A DNA stretch of 8,811 bases from Candidatus Latescibacter anaerobius SCGC AAA252-E07 (GTDB taxonomy: Bacteria; Latescibacterota; Latescibacteria; Latescibacterales; Latescibacteraceae), in the NCBI GenBank assembly GCA_000403035.1, contig AQSL01000118.1, positions 1 to 8,811 of the forward strand. The letters are read 5' to 3'. The position numbers and the translations under genes were made by a program. Below, one piece after another: positions 5,156 through 8,811 of the stretch (within the stretch, counting starts at the first letter, position 1; every line of letters begins with the position of its first letter). The notes below the pieces were generated by a model. The model was given only the letters and a program-made list of their open reading frames with translations, did not search any database and was not told the DNA's origin.

Positions 5156-5909
5156 TTATTCTGTCGTAATGTCAATTAAGACAACACGCTCATCGCCGCC
5201 TTTTACCATCACTTCCTGTACAATACCGATACCCGGTGCATAGTACTTCTCTTCGATCGTTTCCATATCGAGAGGATTCCAGTCTCTTGTTCTCAGGCAA
5301 TTATCATAAGAACCGAACGGCACGGTAACCGATTCGTTCAAACTCAGGACTTCAGCTTTGTCTTCAGCTTCACCTTTATAGTATTCCTGACGGTACACAA
5401 CACCGACAACAGGATATGCCATCATGATAATTCCCGGTTTTGCTCCATCGACACCAGCCTCCCAGGAGCCCTCCGTGCTGACAGCCTTACCGTCTTCATA
5501 CTCTGTAGAGTCTTCCACCCATATACCACACATTCCCGTCCTTGTCCTGGGCGTACCAGTCCAGTGTAGCCTCTATCAGCTCATCATCGAGCCAGACTTT
5601 ATCGTCAACGACAACACAAGTTACACCGAGAACTTCTTTCGTCTGATGAGTAACGTACACCTCAATCCGTTCGGTACCTTCATCCGTTTCAGCCGAGTAT
5701 GTATATTTTGTTCCGGGAACAAGCGGGAAATACTTGTTATCGACTCCGGACACATAATCAGCCGGATCAATAACCGGATTGTAATTCACTTCTTCAATAA
5801 CTGCTTTCTCGTTATCATCGGAGTTATCATCGCTGAATGGATTCTCACAACCAATAACTATGAAAAGAGTTAATCCAAATATAATACATACTGATAAGAT
5901 TTTTTTCAT
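5156..5909 (-). pseudogene. Exported lipoprotein of unknown function, split by a one-base frameshift
   Basis: Two frames (5496-5909 and 5156-5533) form one protein of 250 residues if one G is removed in GGGTGG (plus strand 5515-5520). The joined text reads NVWYMG-EDSTEYEDGKAVS. It starts at 5909 after a GGGG Shine-Dalgarno-like site. Residues 1-21 are a lipoprotein signal (MKKILSVCIIFGLTLFIVIGC). An acidic linker follows, then a beta-rich domain: DNKYFPLVPGTKYTYSAET, GTERIEVYV, GVTCVVVDDKVW, LDWYAQDKDGNVWYMG, then STEGSWEAGVDGAKPGIIM, YRQEYYKGEAEDKAEVLSL and YYAPGIGIVQEVMVKGG. I recognise the pattern as a recurrent exported-domain family but not a function. It follows the PepSY-like gene by 67 bp and is probably in one operon with it. 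The break leaves either a decaying gene or an assembly error. Confidence 0.8.
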
Positions 5910-5976
5910 TTTTTTCCCCTATGTTGGTTTTTTTATTATCAACCGACAGGAGATACTTTCTGCATATCGTGGTCTG

Positions 5977-6495
5977 TCAATCTTCTCCTTCTTCTTCGCC
6001 ATCGAATTCATTTACATTTTCCACATCATCTGAATCGTTTTGATCGCCGTATTCTATCTCTTCTTCCACGACAGTACCATTTCCATCCAGTTCAATATCA
6101 AATTCTTTGCCTCCGGATACGAGTTCAATTTCAAAAATTACATTTCCCCCGCGGGTAATCTTTTCCACCTCTTCAATGGACGCACCCGGATACAGATCAT
6201 TTACAGCATTGACAACGACTTTGGGGAGTTCACCAGGTGTAATCTCCTGCTCGATCTCAATAAGTTTACCATCCAACGTCACTTTTACTTCAAAAGCAGC
6301 TCCATTGGCTCTTACTGCCGCTTCGTATATTTCTGTGCCGTTTTCATCCTCAAGTGTGACTTCTTCGATTGTACCATCGGGGAACGTTGTTTTAATTGCA
6401 TCAACAACCGGCTGTGATAGATCTTCGACAGCCACTTTCTTGGCAGTTCCTCGTCCATTGTAGAAGTGATAAATGCCTTGTGCCTTGGCGTTCAT
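5977..6495 (-). CDS. PepSY-like domain protein, N-terminus lost at an IS junction
   Basis: The frame is open from 6513 (TTG). The first ATG is at 6495, giving 172 residues. It contains two tandem PepSY-like units of the pattern LSQPVVDAIKTTFPDGTIEE-VTLEDENG-EIYEA-FEVKVTLDGKLIE and LPKVVVNAVNDLYPGASIEE-VEKITRGG-VIFEIEL-KEFDIELDGNGTVV. A very acidic tail follows (DQNDSDDVENVNEFDGEEEG). Such proteins are normally periplasmic and bind or inhibit other proteins; the partner is unknown. No signal peptide is present: the sequence just upstream belongs to an IS1380 transposase in another frame, so the original export signal seems to have been removed by the insertion. No Shine-Dalgarno precedes 6495 or 6513. 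The gene is probably not correctly exported and may be a pseudogene, although the domain region itself is intact. Confidence 0.68.
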   Translation of the reverse strand: MNAKAQGIYHFYNGRGTAKKVAVEDLSQPVVDAIKTTFPDGTIEEVTLEDENGTEIYEAAVRANGAAFEVKVTLDGKLIEIEQEITPGELPKVVVNAVNDLYPGASIEEVEKITRGGNVIFEIELVSGGKEFDIELDGNGTVVEEEIEYGDQNDSDDVENVNEFDGEEEGED

Positions 6496-6502
6496 GTTGG
6501 TC

Positions 6503-6586
6503 ACGATACGCAAGAAGTCCGCTGTTAGATGTTACTTTTGCACTATGAAATTCAAGCTTTATTCCTCCATCAAAACACACTTTCAT
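6503..6586 (-). pseudogene. N-terminal fragment of an IS1380-family transposase
   Basis: The frame starts at 6586 behind GGAGGG (6598-6593). The first 28 residues read MKVCFDGGIKLEFHSAKVTS then NSGLLAYR. This matches the conserved start of IS1380-type DDE transposases (full length about 430-450 residues), where the LLAYR segment is followed by an E/DLD motif. Here homology stops at about 6503 and the frame runs on in nonsense across the PepSY gene to 6401. The rest of the transposase and the other end of the IS are absent from the window. Confidence 0.72.
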
Positions 6587-6628
6587 GCTTTCACCCTCCG
6601 GATAACCAGAAATTGTCAGTCATAAGCG

Positions 6629-6654
6629 CATGTTATTTGTTATATAATAACATG
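6629..6654. promoter_or_regulatory. Inverted repeat upstream of the IS transposase start
   Basis: CATGTTAT (6629-6636) and ATAACATG (6647-6654) form an 8-bp perfect inverted repeat with a 10-base A/T spacer, inside the IS end and 43 bp before the transposase ATG. It could be an operator or a subterminal transposase-binding site. It also overlaps A/T-rich sequence able to serve as promoter for the truncated downstream gene. Function is inferred. Confidence 0.35.
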
Positions 6655-6705
6655 TTATGACATATTATGAAAGCATTATTCTGGTTTTATAGGGGAAATA
6701 CGGGC

Positions 6706-6722
6706 TTATATATCATATATAA
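6706..6722. repeat. Perfect A/T palindrome between DUF4159 gene and IS end
   Basis: TTATATATCATATATAA is a 17-base palindrome beginning five bases after the DUF4159 stop codon on the minus strand. It could be a weak terminator or a cruciform-prone target beside which the IS inserted. No T tract follows. Confidence 0.4.
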
Positions 6723-6727
6723 TGGCA

Positions 6728-7513
6728 TTAGTTTTTCGTATGTGCAATGCCACCTTTCTGGGTGAGCGCAAACACTAACATGTTCACACCCATTCTCAGT
6801 TGTGGTTCATTATTCGTGTTTTCACTCCATTTAATAATGTATCCTTTGTTTGAATAAATTGCAACCAGTCTGTTCTTGTACCAAACACCCTCGAGATAGT
6901 AACGCTGTTGGGAAACATATTGTCCGAAACTTCCGATTTCAGCACCATAGGGGGGGCCGTCATCAAAATCAAAAAAACAATGATATAACGGATGATTATC
7001 AGGGATAATGGCAAATCGTGCATTCGGGATCGTATCACGGACCATTTTTTTGAGCGTAGCTTCAGCCATGCTGAAATCGTGTTTTGGCTTGGAATTTTCC
7101 AGAACCATAAAACCCCCGTGATTAAAATATTTTTTAACATTAATTTTCTCGGTTTCAGTAAGTTCAAACATATCGTCAGTTGTTACAAACACGAAAGGCA
7201 TATCAAGCAGTCGTTCAGAACTGAGTAGCACGTGCTCATCAAACCGTAGAGCAATCTTCGTCCATTTCGTCACAGCATTCTTGAGATTGAAAAGACCCCT
7301 GGTGAACCTGAACGGAAAAGTGAGCTGTTCGCCCCAGGCATAAGCGATATAAACATCTCCTCTGATATTTAACTTGTTGAAAGGATCGATAATCACCGTG
7401 TTTTTTACCGGATATTGGGCGTTTTCAGCTTTTGCACCTCCGGTTATGAAAACCAGGAAAAGAAACATATACAGAATACCTGTATATGCTCTGTATTTTG
7501 ATTTCACAGTCAT
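6728..7513 (-). CDS. DUF4159 exported protein
   Basis: This is a 261-residue protein. A Sec signal peptide occupies residues 1-30 (hydrophobic GILYMFLFLVFITGG, cleavage likely after GAKA). The remainder is a DUF4159 domain: VYIAYAWGEQLTFPFR, NAVTKWTKIALRFDEH, MPFVFVTTDDMFELTETEKI, KKYFNHGGFMVLEN, FAIIPDNHPLYHCFFDFDDG, YLEGVWYKNRLVAIYSNKGY and RMGVNMLVFALTQ. The fold is related to glutamine-amidotransferase-like or Rossmann domains. The biochemical role is unknown. Relatives often sit next to MoxR ATPase and DUF58 genes, which are not seen here. The ATG at 7513 gives a complete signal peptide, but only a weak purine stretch (AAGAAAA) precedes it. It reads toward the IS remnant and is probably transcribed separately from lysA, since about 250 bp with a hairpin lie between. 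Confidence 0.83.
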   Translation of the reverse strand: MTVKSKYRAYTGILYMFLFLVFITGGAKAENAQYPVKNTVIIDPFNKLNIRGDVYIAYAWGEQLTFPFRFTRGLFNLKNAVTKWTKIALRFDEHVLLSSERLLDMPFVFVTTDDMFELTETEKINVKKYFNHGGFMVLENSKPKHDFSMAEATLKKMVRDTIPNARFAIIPDNHPLYHCFFDFDDGPPYGAEIGSFGQYVSQQRYYLEGVWYKNRLVAIYSNKGYIIKWSENTNNEPQLRMGVNMLVFALTQKGGIAHTKN

Positions 7514-7598
7514 TTTTTCTTATGATTCTTTCGTTTCATTCCTTTTATCTACTCTAAAGGAATGGTTACATTTTGAAAAAATAATAGTACGTAAAAGC

Positions 7599-7751
7599 GT
7601 GGTGAAAAACAACCTCAGTATAGAAGCATGCTGTCAAGAATCAGAGCGGAGCACTGATTTATATGCCATTCCTTCTGGTCGACGAGACCGATGACAGCTA
7701 CGGAATAATAGATTTCATACATAGGCGTGTGAAAATATTTTTTCATCACGC
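7599..7751 (+). repeat. Structured intergenic repeat, copy 2
   Basis: This is the homologue of 3921-4055 with small indels. The internal hairpin is TCAGAGC-GGA-GCACTGA (7641-7657). Relative to copy 1, one G-T pair becomes G-C, keeping the outer stem, while a C-G pair becomes an A-A mismatch. The end hairpin is at 7725-7751. It lies between lysA (3' end) and the DUF4159 gene (5' end), so relative to the neighbouring genes it is oriented differently from copy 1. Confidence 0.7.
7725..7751 (-). terminator. Hairpin just after lysA
   Basis: On the minus strand, GCGTG-a-TGAAAA pairs with TTTTCA-CACGC around a short A/T loop, starting 13 bases after the lysA stop. The stem is strong, but no T run follows in the lysA direction, so it may terminate weakly, stabilise the transcript end, or act as part of the dispersed repeat. 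Confidence 0.5.
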
Positions 7752-7764
7752 TTTTATGTGTTCT

Positions 7765-8811
7765 CTATAATTCCCGTGAAATAATATCCTCGTAAGTTTC
7801 CCGTCTGGTTGCAAGTGAAATCCTGTCACCGTCAACCAGGATTTCGGCAGCTCTGGGTCTGGAATTGTAATTTGATGCCATTGTCATGACATAAGCTCCG
7901 GAACTCATAACTGCCAGATAGTCCCCCTCGGCTGGCATGAAAATTTCACGGTCTTTTGCAATAAAATCTCCGGATTCACATATCGGGCCGACAATGTCCA
8001 CTATCCTTTTTTCCGACGTTTGTTCTTTGACCGGAACGACACCATGATAGGAACCGTAAAGGGAAGGCCTGATGATATCGTTCATACCGGCATCGACAAT
8101 GACAAACGTTTTATCCTCATTTTTCTTTATATAAAGCACTTTCGTGATAAGGACACAGGCATTACCTACCAGAGATCTTCCGGGTTCGATTATAAGACGG
8201 CAGCCGGTTTTCTTTATTACCGGGCCGATCATTTGAGCCCAGTCCGAGGGATCGGGTGGGTTTTCGTCATGGTACTGTATACCCAGTCCGCCGCCGATAT
8301 CTACATAACGTAAATTGATTCCAATACTGCGAACTTCCTCAATAAGAGCACTCAACAGTTCGGCAGTTTCACGGTAAGGTGACACATCTATAAGCTGGCT
8401 GCCTATATGAGCGTCAATACCGATCACATCTACATTGGGCATTTGTAACGCTTCCCCGTATATTCTCAATGCGTCACGGTGAGGGATACCGAATTTGTTG
8501 CTTTTCAGGCCGGTAGAGATATACGGGTGTGTTTTCGGATTGATATCCGGGTTGATACGAAAAGCAACAGGCGCCACAGTATTTTTCTCACCGGCTATGC
8601 GGTTTATTGCATGAAGTTCGGATTCTGATTCCACATTGAACATGAGAATCCCGGATTCGAGAGCATACCTGATTTCTGCATCGGTCTTTCCAACCCCTGA
8701 ATAAACGATACGGTCGGCCGGTATACCAGCGCTCAGGGCACGGTACAGTTCGCCGCCGGAAACAATATCTGCACCAAGACCATGTTCAGCGATAATTTTT
8801 AACAGGGAAGC
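7765..8811 (-). CDS. lysA: Diaminopimelate decarboxylase, 5'-truncated by the window edge
   Basis: The frame is open from the right edge to TAG at 7765, giving 348 residues. It makes L-lysine from meso-diaminopimelate with pyridoxal phosphate, the last step of the DAP route, in the cytoplasm. Fold type III decarboxylase motifs are all present: GADIVSGGELYRAL, AFRINPDINP, STGLKSNKFGI, DAHIGSQ, YVDIGGGLGIQY, LIIEPGRSLVG, IVDAGMNDIIRPSLYGSYH, the active-site GPICESGDF, AVMSSGAYVMTMASNYNSRPR. The usual length is about 410-420, so roughly 60-70 residues, including the PLP lysine in the YAxKAN region, lie beyond the window. A Met at 8643 is internal, not the start. No damage is seen. A hairpin follows the stop. 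Confidence 0.96.
   Translation of the reverse strand, partial: ASLLKIIAEHGLGADIVSGGELYRALSAGIPADRIVYSGVGKTDAEIRYALESGILMFNVESESELHAINRIAGEKNTVAPVAFRINPDINPKTHPYISTGLKSNKFGIPHRDALRIYGEALQMPNVDVIGIDAHIGSQLIDVSPYRETAELLSALIEEVRSIGINLRYVDIGGGLGIQYHDENPPDPSDWAQMIGPVIKKTGCRLIIEPGRSLVGNACVLITKVLYIKKNEDKTFVIVDAGMNDIIRPSLYGSYHGVVPVKEQTSEKRIVDIVGPICESGDFIAKDREIFMPAEGDYLAVMSSGAYVMTMASNYNSRPRAAEILVDGDRISLATRRETYEDIISREL

Larger units (their letters stand above)
6503..6694 (-). mobile_element. Left-end remnant of an IS1380-family element
   Basis: The transposase start is preceded by about 105 bp that begins CCTATAAAACCAGAATAATG (6694-6675). This is a plausible terminal inverted repeat of the IS: right distance from the start codon and a leading CC. 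No matching right end occurs in the window, so only the first 190 bp or so survive. The exact outer boundary and any target duplication cannot be fixed from one end. Confidence 0.5.

Noticed and set aside
6040..6463. Two plus-strand frames of 118-125 residues opposite the PepSY-like gene
   Set aside because: They are antisense to a gene with clear tandem domains; composition (Ser/Phe rich) is that of a shadow.
6796..7228. Frames of 123 (minus) and 78 (plus) residues within the DUF4159 gene
   Set aside because: They are shadow frames of a gene with a signal peptide and full family motifs.
8020..8313. 97-residue plus-strand frame inside lysA
   Set aside because: It is antisense to conserved lysA motifs.
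1..8811. CRISPR array, tRNA or rRNA genes
   Set aside because: No regularly spaced short repeats, no cloverleaf with a TTCGA-type arm and no rRNA-like sequence were found.

Overview
This is a bacterial chromosomal window of moderate to low G+C. It probably comes from a Gram-negative, DAP-pathway organism of the sediment or anaerobe type. The clues are a Tat lipoprotein aldo/keto reductase-like protein, a sulfatase, a DUF4159 protein, a lipid-A-phosphate-methyltransferase-like membrane enzyme and an IS1380 fragment. Fibrobacterota, Spirochaetota or a related candidate phylum would fit, but the taxonomic guess is weak.

Positions 1-2072 are an accessory region whose small genes all lie on the + strand and are separated by repeats. 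It holds a remnant of an Mrr-type restriction endonuclease (55-240), a stand-alone DUF438-type PAS domain (410-814), a zinc-ribbon/one-TM protein (1120-1296) and a frameshifted small membrane protein (1303-1759). The last two sit inside what looks like a genuine integron gene cassette (about 1057-1789). Its first bases (GTTATATGGCA, 1056-1066) are exactly complementary to the R'' end of its own attC-like site (TGCCATATAAC, 1719-1729). That site folds with paired arms, extra-helical bases and unpaired spacers, as attC sites do. A 66-bp perfect repeat (30-95 and 2007-2072) and a 48-bp perfect hairpin repeat (302-349 and 876-923) add to the mosaic.

Positions 2095-3894 (+) hold an intact aldo/keto reductase-fold Tat lipoprotein that has lost three of the four catalytic residues. 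It is followed by a sulfatase gene that is broken after the GKWHLG motif and joined to an unidentified, stop-interrupted reading frame.

Positions 3921-7751 hold mainly minus-strand genes bounded by two diverged copies of a structured intergenic repeat (3921-4055 and 7599-7751). In transcription order they are: a DUF4159 exported protein; the left end of an IS1380-family element cut off after 28 transposase codons; a PepSY-like protein that has lost its signal peptide at that junction; a lipoprotein split by a one-base frameshift; and an isoprenylcysteine-methyltransferase-fold membrane methyltransferase resembling Leptospira LmtA.

Positions 7765-8811 (-) hold lysA (diaminopimelate decarboxylase), running off the right edge without its N-terminus. 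Overall the window is a housekeeping and envelope region eroded by mobile DNA. It contains one cassette-type insertion zone and at least four damaged genes.
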